From: Bacteroidales bacterium
GTDB lineage: Bacteria > Bacteroidota > Bacteroidia > Bacteroidales > F082
Direction of reading: 5' to 3'
Length of the DNA stretch: 64,000 bases
Assembly: GCA_017538795.1 (NCBI GenBank)
Contig: JAFYIE010000079.1
Span: 82,918-146,917, forward strand
Translations under genes and position numbers: made by a program
Shown here: one piece after another, positions 19,661 through 27,855 of the stretch
How the letters are laid out: every line of letters begins with the position of its first letter
Numbering within the stretch: position 1 is the first letter of the stretch
Notes under the pieces: model-generated
Seen by the model: only the letters and a program-made list of their open reading frames with translations
Told to the model about the DNA's origin: nothing
The model's database searches: none

Positions 19661-19742
19661 GACTTTAGATTTTAGACTTTAGACATTAGATTTTTTTATC
19701 AAGAAAAAAACTGGCAATTGACAACTAACGACTAAAAACTTT
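19661..19742. repeat. heptad repeat element between two divergent promoters
   Basis: The left arm is five 7-bp units (GACTTTA, GATTTTA, GACTTTA, GACATTA, GATTTTT) at 19661-19695. The right arm, at 19715-19742, has units CAATTGA, CAACTAA, CGACTAA and AAACTTT. The core TTAG on the left is the reverse complement of the core CTAA on the right, so the element is an imperfect inverted repeat with 7-bp periodicity. It fills the space between the two divergent promoter boxes. Confidence 0.7.
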
Positions 19743-19745
19743 TCG

Positions 19746-19753
19746 TAATTTTG
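19746..19753 (+). promoter_or_regulatory. promoter -7 box of the yggS-like gene
   Basis: TAATTTTG matches TAnnTTTG and lies 21 bp before the ATG at 19775, directly beside the heptad element. Confidence 0.5.
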
Positions 19754-19774
19754 CGTGTTTAAAAATTTTTCGCT

Positions 19775-20446
19775 ATGGTAAAGGAAAATTTGAAAAAAGT
19801 GAAGGAAACTATTCCTTCAGGAGTTTTATTGGTGGCGGTGTCGAAGACGAAACCTATTGAGGATATCCAGGAAGCTTACGACGCCGGACAACGTATTTTC
19901 GGTGAGAATCACGCGCTTGAGATGCGCGACAAGCACGAGGCCTTGCCCAAGGACATCGACTGGCATTTCATCGGGCATCTGCAGACAAACAAAATCAAAT
20001 ACATCATATCATACGTGAAGCTGATTCACTCAATCGACACGTTTAATCTGTTGCAAGCCGTTAATAAAGAAGCAGTTAAACACGACAGAGTGGTCGATTG
20101 TCTGCTGCAGTTCCACATCGCGGAGGAAGAAACGAAATTCGGTTTGAGCATGGAAGAAGCCGAAGAGATACTCAATTCCGACATTTTCAAGGCTATGAAA
20201 AACGTGCGCATCTGCGGCGTGATGGGAATGGCGACAAACACCGACGACATGAACCAGGTTCGCAAGGAGTTCAAACATCTGAAAGAGATTTTCACAACCT
20301 TAAAATCGAAGTATTTCGCTGATTGTGAATGGTTTAATGAAATATCGATGGGAATGTCGCACGATTATTCTATCGCCATCGAAGAAGGCTCGACCATGGT
20401 GAGAGTTGGAAGTAAGATTTTCGGAGAAAGAAATTATCAAGTGTAG
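19775..20446 (+). CDS. YggS/PLPBP-family pyridoxal phosphate homeostasis protein
   Basis: A 223-residue single-domain PLP-binding protein with an alanine-racemase-like barrel. The PLP-linking lysine is Lys24 in VAVSKTKP. Other family motifs are FGENHALEM, HFIGHLQTNKIKYI and the phosphate-binding SMGMSHDYSIAIEEGSTMVRVGS. By family knowledge it buffers PLP and affects amino-acid and vitamin B6 balance, with no firmly established catalytic activity. nadE follows after 41 bp on the same strand. Confidence 0.94.
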   Translation: MVKENLKKVKETIPSGVLLVAVSKTKPIEDIQEAYDAGQRIFGENHALEMRDKHEALPKDIDWHFIGHLQTNKIKYIISYVKLIHSIDTFNLLQAVNKEAVKHDRVVDCLLQFHIAEEETKFGLSMEEAEEILNSDIFKAMKNVRICGVMGMATNTDDMNQVRKEFKHLKEIFTTLKSKYFADCEWFNEISMGMSHDYSIAIEEGSTMVRVGSKIFGERNYQV

Positions 20447-20485
20447 AGTTTAGAGTAGTTTTGAAGTTTAATAGTTTAATAAGTT
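20447..20485. repeat. short AGTTTA-type repeat between yggS-like gene and nadE
   Basis: Directly after the stop codon, the sequence repeats units such as AGTTTAG, AGTAGTT, AGTTTAAT, AGTTTAAT and AAGTT, with a 7-8 bp period. It resembles one arm of the heptad elements elsewhere in the window but has no clear second arm. Confidence 0.4.
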
Positions 20486-20487
20486 AT

Positions 20488-21234
20488 ATGAACAATTTTA
20501 ATGCAAAAGAAGTAAAAAACCGTGTGGTTCAATGGATTAGAGACTGGTTTGAGCAAAATGGTCCGGGTTGCAACGCTGTGATTGGCATTTCGGGCGGCAA
20601 AGACAGCTCGATTGTGGCAGGATTGTGCGTCGAAGCGCTCGGCAAAGACCGTGTTTACGGCGTGACGATGCCTAACGGAGTGCAGAAAGACATCTCCGAC
20701 AGCATGAAACTCATCAATCATCTGGGAATCAAATACTGCTGCGTGAATATTGGCGAGACATACGACGCTCTGATGGATGAGGTAAAAAAACAGCTCGGAA
20801 CATTGGGCAAAGATGTTGCAAATCAGACAGTTATCAATATGCCACCACGTTTAAGAATGACGGCATTGTATGCAGTATCGCAGTCGGTGAACGGACGCGT
20901 TGCAAACACCTGCAACCTTTCTGAGGACTGGGTCGGTTACAGCACACGTTACGGCGATGCTGCCGGCGACTTCTCCCCTCTCGGCGGACTCACAGTTCAG
21001 GAGGTTAAAGCTATCGGAAAAGAGCTCGGATTACCAATTGAATTGGTTGAAAAGACGCCATCTGACGGATTGTGCGGCAAGAGCGATGAAGATAATTTAG
21101 GATTCACTTACGCCACTTTAGATAAATACATCAGAACAGGCGTTTGCGAAGATCCGGCAATTAAAGCGAAGATTGATGACAAACATGCGAAGAATCTGTT
21201 CAAGTTAGAGCCGATTCCGCATTTCAGTCTGTAG
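20488..21234 (+). CDS. nadE: NH3-dependent NAD+ synthetase
   Basis: A 248-residue enzyme that converts nicotinic acid adenine dinucleotide, ATP and ammonia into NAD+, the last step of NAD synthesis. The PP-loop ATP motif SGGKDSS is at residues 35-41. Further family signatures are NTCNLSEDWVGYSTRYGDAAGDFSPLGGLT (in part) and EKTPSDGLCGKSDEDNLGF. There is no glutaminase domain, so ammonia must come from solution or a partner. The frame extends to a TTG at 20461; the ATG at 20488 fits the start of the fold and is preferred. Confidence 0.94.
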   Translation: MNNFNAKEVKNRVVQWIRDWFEQNGPGCNAVIGISGGKDSSIVAGLCVEALGKDRVYGVTMPNGVQKDISDSMKLINHLGIKYCCVNIGETYDALMDEVKKQLGTLGKDVANQTVINMPPRLRMTALYAVSQSVNGRVANTCNLSEDWVGYSTRYGDAAGDFSPLGGLTVQEVKAIGKELGLPIELVEKTPSDGLCGKSDEDNLGFTYATLDKYIRTGVCEDPAIKAKIDDKHAKNLFKLEPIPHFSL

Positions 21235-21244
21235 TTCTTGTAAT

Positions 21245-21319
21245 AAAGAAATAATCAAGCAAACAGCAGTATGGGAACTATCGTTTCAAAGGCCTGCTTT
21301 TTCGCTTGATTATTTCTTT
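21245..21319. repeat. 75-bp inverted repeat with 16-bp perfect arms at a convergent gene end
   Basis: AAAGAAATAATCAAGC (21245-21260) and its exact reverse complement (21304-21319) enclose a 43-nt loop that can form a smaller GCAG/CTGC stem. It lies between nadE and the convergent PHP-like gene, and its right arm overlaps that gene's stop codon. A bidirectional terminator is the simplest reading. The long arms and structured loop would also suit a tiny non-autonomous mobile element. Confidence 0.65.
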
Positions 21320-22500
21320 CTGATTAGTATTACTATAAGTGTAATTATTCCGATGTAAACAGCCCACAACGCTGCAGTCCAAGGGTAAGAGATGTGATCG
21401 AGGCGCTGTTTGGTGATTTCCGGGCTTTCGTGGCGCGTGATCGGGTTCAGCCACATCGTGCTGCCGTCGAAAAATGTGAAAACTGTGCGCACGTACAAGT
21501 CGGAAGGCTGAATTCTATAAGATGCTCCGAAAACCGAATCAGTAATTTTATGATTTTCCTCTTTCAAAACTACACCGCCCTGTCCGATAAACTCCGTCTT
21601 TTTTACAGGCTTCGTCACGCTGACAGAAAAATCATTGCCATTCAGCTTAGCACTATTTAAATAAGGTATCGTTTGTTTGAAGCGAACGACCTTATCCTCC
21701 ATTTTCTCCTTTCTATCCAGTTTGAAATCAATGCCGACAGCCTTACCCGAAAGCAAAGCGTCGTAAAGTTGGTTCGCGTCGTTGTCTTTGGCGTTCAGAT
21801 AAGTAATTCTCAATGCTATATCATTGATTCTCAGCACATCATGAGTGTCATCATCGGCAATAAGATACACCAGATGACCGTTTGAAAGTGCCATATCCCA
21901 ATGTTCCGGAGAGTTCACAAAACCGTTCAAAACCTCAAGAATCCGATAATTGCTAAGATATTTCATGTCGCGGACGTTATAGCTGCCGTCGACGAAGCTC
22001 GGATGCGCCACCGCCACCACCCTATTCTGCTCGCTTAACTTATTGAGCATGTGCTGTTTATGACTCAAAGTCTGGTAAAAAAAATAGTCGATTCGGCGCA
22101 CTTTCTTGGTACCGAGACACACCTGATGAATTTTCCAGATATTATAGCCGTGCTCGTAACCAGGGATAAATCCGGGGTCTTTGCCATTTTCGTAGCCGTT
22201 CACCTTATTATAATCGGAGATTCCGACGTGGTCGTAGCCGAAAAGACGATACATGCTGTCATAAACCACGTTGCCGTTGTTGCGACCGTTCGTCACGCCG
22301 CCATATTGTCGAGTGTGGCCATGAAAATTGCAGCATTTCCAATAAGTTGAGTCGATATTCTGATATGGATTGTGGAGATAATCGCCATGAAACGGAACCG
22401 GCTCATCGAAGACGTAAACCGGCACGAAAAGGTTCATCGCAATCAGAAAAGCGACGAAAGCGATTACGAGATATAAGAGATATTTTAAAAGTTTTTTCAT
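21310..22500 (-). CDS. membrane-anchored PHP-domain-like protein
   Basis: A 396-residue protein with a membrane helix at each end (residues 4-27 and about 372-393), so the middle probably faces one side of the membrane. The middle resembles the PHP phosphoesterase fold: NFHGHTRQ near residue 58 supplies the HxH metal motif, VGISDYNKVN stands where PHP proteins usually have a DHN/DHD-type motif, GYEHGYN follows, and VAVAHPSF and IADDDTH supply later candidate ligands. The Tyr in SDYN replaces a common His ligand, so metal content or activity may be altered. Substrate unknown; no partner gene is implied by the neighbours. Confidence 0.6.
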   Translation of the reverse strand: MKKLLKYLLYLVIAFVAFLIAMNLFVPVYVFDEPVPFHGDYLHNPYQNIDSTYWKCCNFHGHTRQYGGVTNGRNNGNVVYDSMYRLFGYDHVGISDYNKVNGYENGKDPGFIPGYEHGYNIWKIHQVCLGTKKVRRIDYFFYQTLSHKQHMLNKLSEQNRVVAVAHPSFVDGSYNVRDMKYLSNYRILEVLNGFVNSPEHWDMALSNGHLVYLIADDDTHDVLRINDIALRITYLNAKDNDANQLYDALLSGKAVGIDFKLDRKEKMEDKVVRFKQTIPYLNSAKLNGNDFSVSVTKPVKKTEFIGQGGVVLKEENHKITDSVFGASYRIQPSDLYVRTVFTFFDGSTMWLNPITRHESPEITKQRLDHISYPWTAALWAVYIGIITLIVILIRKK

Positions 22501-22514
22501 TGTAATTAAAAATA

Positions 22515-22522
22515 CAAAAATA
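22515..22522 (-). promoter_or_regulatory. promoter -7 box of the PHP-like gene
   Basis: TATTTTTG on the minus strand, 14 bp before the ATG. A TTG on the same strand lies 22 bp upstream of it. Confidence 0.5.
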
Positions 22523-22557
22523 CAGATTAATTTTGAATAATTGACAATTTTTTTGAC

Positions 22558-22565
22558 TATTTTTG
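22558..22565 (+). promoter_or_regulatory. promoter -7 box abutting the EamA transporter start codon
   Basis: TATTTTTG ends only 4 bp before the ATG at 22570, with TTTG at 22532-22535 (22-bp spacing). If used, transcription would begin at or next to the start codon, giving a leaderless or nearly leaderless mRNA. Confidence 0.5.
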
Positions 22566-22569
22566 CATC

Positions 22570-23463
22570 ATGAAAAACAAGAATTATTTAGTTCACATCG
22601 CAGGCGTTATCGCCATGATTATCTGGGGGTTATCGTTCATCTGGTCGACGCAGGTGTACCGTAACCTGAACCCCACGGCGACGATATTTTTGCGTCTTGT
22701 GGTGGCGACGATATTCTTCACCGCTATACTTTACATCTTCCGTCTGAACGAGAAGATCGAGCGCAGACATCTCGGACTTTTCGCGTTGGCAGCAATGTTC
22801 GAGCCGTTTTTGTACTTCATTTTCGAAGGCTACGGCTTAAAAAACACCTCTCCTATCATCGGGTCGGCCATCATCGCGATGATTCCGTTAGTGACGCCTA
22901 TCGCGGCGTCGATTTTCCTGAAAGAGAGGCTCTCGCCGATGAATATTTTGGGCTTGGTTGTGTCGTTCCTCGGCGTGATGGTGATGCTCATGAACAAAGA
23001 CCTTCAGTTTGTGGCGTCGACGAAAGGTGTGATTTTCTTGTTCTGTGCGGTGATTGTAGCAGTGGGTTATTCCATCTCGTTGGCAAAGCTGACAAAACTT
23101 TATAAACCGTTGACAATCACGTGGATGCAGAACATCGTCGGCATGATTTATTTCATTCCGCTGACCATCATCATGGAACAGTTTGAGCCGTCGAATTTCG
23201 CCAACGTTGGCGGTTACATCGTGCCGTTGGTATGCCTCGGCGTGTTTTGCAGCGCTGTTGCATACTCTTTGTGGGCGTTCGCGTTCAGCAAACTCGGCGC
23301 GTCGAAAGCCAACGTTTACAGCAACCTGATACCTGTGTTTACAGGCATTTTCAGCTTCATTTTAGGAATCGAGGCACTGTCGAGCAACAAGATATTAGGC
23401 ATCGTTTTAGTTGTTGTCGGTTTGATTTTCGCACAGTTAAAAAAGAAGGAGACGAAAGCATGA
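22570..23463 (+). CDS. EamA/DMT-family transporter
   Basis: A 297-residue membrane protein with ten predicted helices formed by two EamA repeats (about residues 8-140 and 150-290). Typical features are the Trp/Pro-rich first helix (IIWGLSFIWSTQVYRNLNPT) and SPIIGSAIIAMIPLVTPIAA with the following LKERLSPMNILG. Members export metabolites, amino acids or drugs in exchange for protons; the substrate cannot be predicted. It overlaps the methyltransferase gene by 4 bp (ATGA), so the two are translationally coupled, though I see no functional link. Confidence 0.88.
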   Translation: MKNKNYLVHIAGVIAMIIWGLSFIWSTQVYRNLNPTATIFLRLVVATIFFTAILYIFRLNEKIERRHLGLFALAAMFEPFLYFIFEGYGLKNTSPIIGSAIIAMIPLVTPIAASIFLKERLSPMNILGLVVSFLGVMVMLMNKDLQFVASTKGVIFLFCAVIVAVGYSISLAKLTKLYKPLTITWMQNIVGMIYFIPLTIIMEQFEPSNFANVGGYIVPLVCLGVFCSAVAYSLWAFAFSKLGASKANVYSNLIPVFTGIFSFILGIEALSSNKILGIVLVVVGLIFAQLKKKETKA

Positions 23464-24230
23464 TTACGAGCAAGACCAATCCTAAGATTAAGAATATCAA
23501 CAAGTTAGAGAAGGCTTCGGAGCGCCGTGAGCAGAACCGCATCCTCATCGAGGGACGCCGTGAGATCGAGCGCGCCGTGGCGTGCGGATTTGAGGTGGAC
23601 ACGTTGTTTGTGTGCCCGGAGATTGCTCGCGAAGGAGCAGGAATAACGGCGCGCTCGATTGAGGAAGTCTCGTTAGAAGTATTTGAGAAGATCGCTTACC
23701 GCGAAGGCAGCGACGGCTTGTTAGCTGTGGCCATTCCAAAATACGCTGACTTACAACAGTTTAAGCCCAAAAAGAAGAACCCGCTCATCATAGTGCTTGA
23801 GACTGTGGAGAAGCCAGGGAACCTCGGTGCGGTGATGCGTACAGCGGATGCAGCAAGCGTAGACGCGGTCATCATCGCTGACCCAAGAACTGACTTGTAC
23901 AACCCCAACGCCATCAGAGCAAGTGTTGGATGCATTTTCTCGGTGCCGCTGTTCGCTTGTTCTTCGGAAGAATGCATCAAATGGTTGAAAGCCAATAATA
24001 TAATGATTTATTGCACATATCTTAAAGCATCCATCGATTACCTTGACGCCGATTTCAAAAAAGCATCGGCCATAGTGATGGGAACCGAGGCTACAGGTAT
24101 CTCGCAACAATGGGTCGATGCCGCCGACCAGAACATCATCATACCAATGAACGGCATCGCCGACTCGCTCAACGTTTCGGTGACTACAGCGATTGTGACG
24201 TTTGAGGCAATCCGCCAAAGAAGAAAATAA
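23460..24230 (+). CDS. TrmH/SpoU-family RNA 2'-O-methyltransferase
   Basis: A 256-residue SPOUT-class enzyme that methylates ribose 2'-OH in rRNA or tRNA using S-adenosylmethionine. The N-terminal substrate-binding domain begins ITSKTNPKIKNI. The catalytic domain has all three motifs: EKPGNLGAVMRTADA, VMGTEATGIS and IPMNGIADSLNVS, which form the knotted SAM site. Start chosen at the ATG overlapping the EamA stop, because it begins the conserved N terminus; the open frame extends further upstream only as a shadow of the EamA gene. The target nucleotide is unknown. The thioesterase gene starts 1 bp downstream. Confidence 0.92.
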   Translation: MITSKTNPKIKNINKLEKASERREQNRILIEGRREIERAVACGFEVDTLFVCPEIAREGAGITARSIEEVSLEVFEKIAYREGSDGLLAVAIPKYADLQQFKPKKKNPLIIVLETVEKPGNLGAVMRTADAASVDAVIIADPRTDLYNPNAIRASVGCIFSVPLFACSSEECIKWLKANNIMIYCTYLKASIDYLDADFKKASAIVMGTEATGISQQWVDAADQNIIIPMNGIADSLNVSVTTAIVTFEAIRQRRK

Positions 24231-24231
24231 C

Positions 24232-24963
24232 ATGGAAAACAATCATTATACAAAGAACTTCAAAGTGATGTCGAGTTACTGCGACTTCATGAACCGACTC
24301 AGTCCTTTCATGATGCAGACCTTGTTTGAGGAGCTCGCCGACGCCAACGCCACACAACTCGGCATCGACCAGCCGACATTGGGAGAGCGCGATAACGCCT
24401 TTTGGGTCGTCCGCCGCATAAAATTCGAGTTCCGCACCGTGGTGAAAGACCACGACGACGTGATTTTGAAGACATGGCCGTCGGGACCAGAAGTGCTGAG
24501 ATGCTTCCGTTCGTATCAAATTCTGAAACCTGACATGGAGCCGGCAGTAAACGCTGTGGCAGAATGGGTCATCCTTGACAAAGAAACTCGTCGCCTTAGG
24601 AAGACCGACAGCGTCCATTACCCTGATATTCAATTCATTAAAGAGAAAGCATGCGAGCCGACATTCAAGAGATTCAAAGACGATTTCACCGAAGACGACT
24701 TCGTTTACGAGAAAGTAATCCGCGCCTGCGACATCGACATCTCACATCACACCAACAACACCAAATACTGCATGATGATTCTCGACTCGTTCTCAATCAA
24801 AGAATTAGAAACAATGATTCTCAAGGAGTTAGAGATTCATTATGAAGCAGAAAGCTTGGAAGGCGACGTACTCCGCATCTATCGCAAGAAAGTCGACAAC
24901 GAATGGCATTTCGCGATAAAACGCGACGGAAAAGTCATCACCTACGCTTATATTAAAAATTAA
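24232..24963 (+). CDS. acyl-ACP thioesterase (FatA/FatB family)
   Basis: A 243-residue double-hotdog protein. N-terminal hotdog (about 1-130): the helix segment LADANATQLGIDQPTL and then RIKFEFRTVVKDHDDVILKTWPSG. C-terminal hotdog: ACDIDISHHTNNTKYCMMILDSF, with His and Asn in the expected active-site arrangement. It releases fatty acids from acyl carrier protein and so ends fatty acid elongation. The ATG at 24232 is preferred over an upstream ATG at 24202 that overlaps the methyltransferase end. It is the third gene of the EamA-TrmH-thioesterase operon. Confidence 0.88.
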   Translation: MENNHYTKNFKVMSSYCDFMNRLSPFMMQTLFEELADANATQLGIDQPTLGERDNAFWVVRRIKFEFRTVVKDHDDVILKTWPSGPEVLRCFRSYQILKPDMEPAVNAVAEWVILDKETRRLRKTDSVHYPDIQFIKEKACEPTFKRFKDDFTEDDFVYEKVIRACDIDISHHTNNTKYCMMILDSFSIKELETMILKELEIHYEAESLEGDVLRIYRKKVDNEWHFAIKRDGKVITYAYIKN

Positions 24964-24964
24964 T

Positions 24965-24995
24965 TTTGAGGATACGGCAAATTGTCTTATTTTTG
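24965..24995 (+). promoter_or_regulatory. promoter of the acyl-CoA synthetase (ADP-forming) gene
   Basis: TTTG at 24965-24968, 19-bp spacer, TATTTTTG at 24988-24995: an excellent match to the Bacteroides consensus. The start codon at 25027 gives a leader of about 28 nt. Confidence 0.75.
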
Positions 24996-25026
24996 CAAAA
25001 AATTGAAACAAATTAAAACTACAGAT

Positions 25027-27099
25027 ATGATTGCAAAAGAGTTATTAAATCCGAAAAGCATCGTTGTGTGCGGTGCATCGAGTGACATTCACAAACCAGG
25101 TGGAAAAGCATTGAAAAACCTTTTGGAGAGTCCGTTTAGAGGTCCTGTATATGCAGTGAACCCGAAAGAAACCATGGTACAGGGCGTTAACTGCTACGCC
25201 AGCGTCAACGAGCTTCCGCAGGTTGATTGCGCCATCCTCTGCATCGCCGCCAAGTTCTGCGCCCAGACAGTGGACGTGTTGGCAAAAGAGAAAGGCTGCA
25301 AAGGCTTTATCATCATCAGCGCGGGATTCTCAGAAGAGAGCCACGAAGGCGCCGAGATCGAGAAACATATCGTCGACACCATCAACAGCGTCGGCGGCAG
25401 CTTGATCGGCCCTAACTGCACAGGCTTCCTCAACGTGAACTACGCCGGTTGCTTCGACACCCCTATACCAACCCTCGACCCTAAAGGCGTTGACTTCATC
25501 ACAGGCTCAGGTGCAACAGCAGTGTTCATCAAAGAATACGGAATGAGCAATGGTTTAAAGTTCAACAGCGTGTGGGCTGTCGGTAACAGCGCTCAGCTCG
25601 GCATCGAAGACGTCCTCGAACACCTTGATGAGACCTTCGACCCGGAGAAGTCTAGCCGTGTCATCATGCTTTACATGGAAAAGATCGGCGACCCGCAGAG
25701 ATTGCTCAAACACTCACGCAGCCTCATCAACAAAGGGTGCCATATCGCAGCTATTAAGTCAGGCGGTTCAGCAGCAGGTTCACGTGCAGCTTCGTCACAC
25801 ACTGGCGCTCTCGCCACCAACGACGCCGCTGTCGACGCCTTGTTCCGCAAGGCGGGCATAGTGCGTTGCAACAACCGTCAGGAGTTGACAACTGTTTGCG
25901 GCGTGTTTATGCACCCTGAAATCAAAGGAAAACGCTGCGCTGTCATCACACACGCTGGCGGTCCGGCAGTTATGCTCACCGACGTTTTGTCGAACGGCGG
26001 CATGGAAGTTCCACCATTGAAAGACCATCCGGCAAGCGCCGCATTGTTGGCTAAGCTCTTCGGAGGCTCATCAGTGGGTAACCCTATCGACTTCCTCGCA
26101 ACAGGAACAGCCGAGCAGCTCGGATATATCATCGATACAGTTGAAAACGAATACACCGACATCGACTTCTCAGTCGTCATCTTCGGCTCGCCGGGATTGT
26201 TCAGCAACAAAGAGGTTTACGATCTGCTCGACGCGAAGATGAAGACCTGCAAGAAGCCTATCTTCCCTGTCCTGCCTTCAATCATCAACGTGAAGGACGA
26301 AATCAACGATTTCATTGCAAAAGGACGTATCAATTTCCCGGAGGAGTGTGTGCTTGGTAACGCGATTTGCAAGGTTTACAACACACCGAAACCACAGCCT
26401 GAACATGTTGAGCTGCCGAAGATCGACGTGGCACGCATCCGCAAGACCATCGACCGCTGCAAGTCAGGATATTTGGAAATCGCCGACTACAATGAACTAC
26501 TCGACGCAGCAGGCATCAGCCGCAAGAAATCAGTGGAAGTGAGCAAAAAAGAAGACGCACTCGCCTTCGCTAAGGAAGTAGGTTGCTCGAAAGATGTGCC
26601 GCTCGTGATGAAGGTCGTCGGCCCTCTCCACAAATCAGATGTGGGCGGCGTTACCCTCGGCGTGAAAGACCTCGACACCGTTGCCAAGGAATTCGACCGC
26701 TTGATCGTCATCCCTGAGACATACGCGGTGGAGATGTACCCTATGCTCGACGGTACCGACGTTTACATCGGCGCTATCAAAGACCCGAAGTTCGGACATC
26801 AGATCTTCTTCGGTTTAGGCGGTATCTTCATCGAGGTTTTGAAAGACGTGCAAAGCGCCCTCGCTCCTATCACTGCCAACGAAGCCAAGGAGATGCTCAA
26901 GCAGCTCAAGGGATACAAGATTTTGCAAGGCGTCCGCGGTCAGGAAGGTGTCAACCTCGACCTTTATGCCGACCAGGTGGCTCGCGTGAGTGCATTGGTA
27001 CAGGCTGCTCCTGAAATCGCTGAAATGGACCTCAACCCATTGCTCGGCAACCCACGCTACGTGACCGCTGTCGACGCACGTATCAGAATCGAGAAGTAA
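25027..27099 (+). CDS. acetate/acyl-CoA ligase (ADP-forming), fused alpha-beta
   Basis: A 690-residue enzyme that makes ATP from acyl-CoA, ADP and phosphate while releasing the acid, a fermentative energy-conserving step. Domains in order: CoA-binding Rossmann domain (1-130), succinyl-CoA-synthetase-like ligase domains (140-445) with the phosphohistidine His258 in SSHTGAL, and an ATP-grasp domain (465-690) with KVVGPLHKSDVGGV and LGGIFIEVLKDV. Alpha and beta halves are joined in one chain, as in many bacterial members. The ATG at 25027 begins the conserved N terminus and lies downstream of the promoter; an upstream frame extension at 24982 overlaps the promoter. Acyl specificity is not readable. 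Confidence 0.92.
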   Translation: MIAKELLNPKSIVVCGASSDIHKPGGKALKNLLESPFRGPVYAVNPKETMVQGVNCYASVNELPQVDCAILCIAAKFCAQTVDVLAKEKGCKGFIIISAGFSEESHEGAEIEKHIVDTINSVGGSLIGPNCTGFLNVNYAGCFDTPIPTLDPKGVDFITGSGATAVFIKEYGMSNGLKFNSVWAVGNSAQLGIEDVLEHLDETFDPEKSSRVIMLYMEKIGDPQRLLKHSRSLINKGCHIAAIKSGGSAAGSRAASSHTGALATNDAAVDALFRKAGIVRCNNRQELTTVCGVFMHPEIKGKRCAVITHAGGPAVMLTDVLSNGGMEVPPLKDHPASAALLAKLFGGSSVGNPIDFLATGTAEQLGYIIDTVENEYTDIDFSVVIFGSPGLFSNKEVYDLLDAKMKTCKKPIFPVLPSIINVKDEINDFIAKGRINFPEECVLGNAICKVYNTPKPQPEHVELPKIDVARIRKTIDRCKSGYLEIADYNELLDAAGISRKKSVEVSKKEDALAFAKEVGCSKDVPLVMKVVGPLHKSDVGGVTLGVKDLDTVAKEFDRLIVIPETYAVEMYPMLDGTDVYIGAIKDPKFGHQIFFGLGGIFIEVLKDVQSALAPITANEAKEMLKQLKGYKILQGVRGQEGVNLDLYADQVARVSALVQAAPEIAEMDLNPLLGNPRYVTAVDARIRIEK

Positions 27100-27788
27100 T
27101 GAAAAAGTCAGATAAAATAACATTGATAGTGATAGCCGCAGTGATCTGCGGCTTCGCTTTTATCCCGGGAGCGTGGGATTGGTTCATCAAGGCCACAAAG
27201 CATCACGGACTGCTGATGAGCTTCTTCAAGTTCGCCATTTTAGGAACCTTTGGCGAGATGCTCTCTTTAAGAATCAAGGAAGGCGTGTATTACAAGAAAG
27301 GGTTCGGTTTACTGCCGAAGATGCTCGTTTGGGGCGTTTTAGGCGTTGTCATTGCCTCCGCGATGACAATTTTCAAGACCGGAACAGTGAAACTGCTCGA
27401 CGGAAGTTTCCATTTTGACGGCAAGGCAGCGATGTGGCTCGCCGGCGACCTCAGCTTTGGCAAGTTCTTCGTGGCATTGTGCGTCAGCGTGCTGATGAAC
27501 ACCTTGTTCGCACCAGTTTTCATGACATTCCACAAAATCACCGACATACATATCGCTGAGACAGGCGGCACGCTGAAAGGATTTTTCAGCAAACCTCTTG
27601 AGATTCAGAAAACAATGGCGGAAAAAATCAACTGGAACATCCAATATGGCTTCGTTTTCAAAAAGACCATCCCGCTGTTCTGGTATCCCGCGCATACAAT
27701 CACTTTTTTGTTGCCAGGAACTTTGCAAGTATTATTTGCAGCAGCACTCGGTGTCGCTTTAGGTGTAATACTCAGTATCAAGAAATAG
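27099..27788 (+). CDS. membrane protein, possibly Mpv17/PMP22-like
   Basis: A 229-residue protein with four or five hydrophobic segments (about residues 6-24, 40-55, 70-92, 125-145 and 195-226). The segment WNIQYGFVFKKTIPLFWYPA followed by hydrophobic sequence ending LLPG recalls the tryptophan/proline-rich signature of the Mpv17/PMP22 family of small membrane channels, but this is a visual likeness only. Its ATG shares one base with the upstream stop codon (TAATG), so it is co-translated with the ADP-forming acyl-CoA synthetase; a role in moving that enzyme's product or a related metabolite is speculative. Confidence 0.6.
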   Translation: MKKSDKITLIVIAAVICGFAFIPGAWDWFIKATKHHGLLMSFFKFAILGTFGEMLSLRIKEGVYYKKGFGLLPKMLVWGVLGVVIASAMTIFKTGTVKLLDGSFHFDGKAAMWLAGDLSFGKFFVALCVSVLMNTLFAPVFMTFHKITDIHIAETGGTLKGFFSKPLEIQKTMAEKINWNIQYGFVFKKTIPLFWYPAHTITFLLPGTLQVLFAAALGVALGVILSIKK

Positions 27789-27817
27789 TTGTTCAGTACT
27801 GACTAACTGATTAACTA
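27787..27817. repeat. intergenic repeat AGTTGTTCAGT...AACTGATTAACTA, copy 2
   Basis: It begins with AGTTGTTCAGT and ends with AACTGATTAACTA, the same outer sequences as the copy at 16356-16391, with a different middle. Its left edge overlaps the stop codon of the membrane protein gene. Confidence 0.6.
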
Positions 27818-27854
27818 AAAAAATGAAAAAAATCGTGATTTTTTTCATTTTTTT
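27817..27854. terminator. perfect 18-bp inverted repeat, A/T-rich terminator
   Basis: Two perfect 18-bp arms separated by GT: seven A, TG, seven A, TC, and the exact reverse complement. On the plus strand the 3' arm gives runs of seven T, suitable for ending the acyl-CoA synthetase operon. The next operon's promoter starts 2 bp further on. Confidence 0.65.
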
Positions 27855-27855
27855 C

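Noticed and set aside
23232-23459. N-terminal extension of the TrmH-type gene within the EamA gene
   Set aside because: The extra sequence is a shifted reading of the EamA gene; the ATG at 23460 starts the conserved domain.
24202-24231. Upstream ATG of the thioesterase gene, inside the methyltransferase end
   Set aside because: The ten extra residues are unlike the family, and the ATG at 24232 follows the previous stop by 1 bp.
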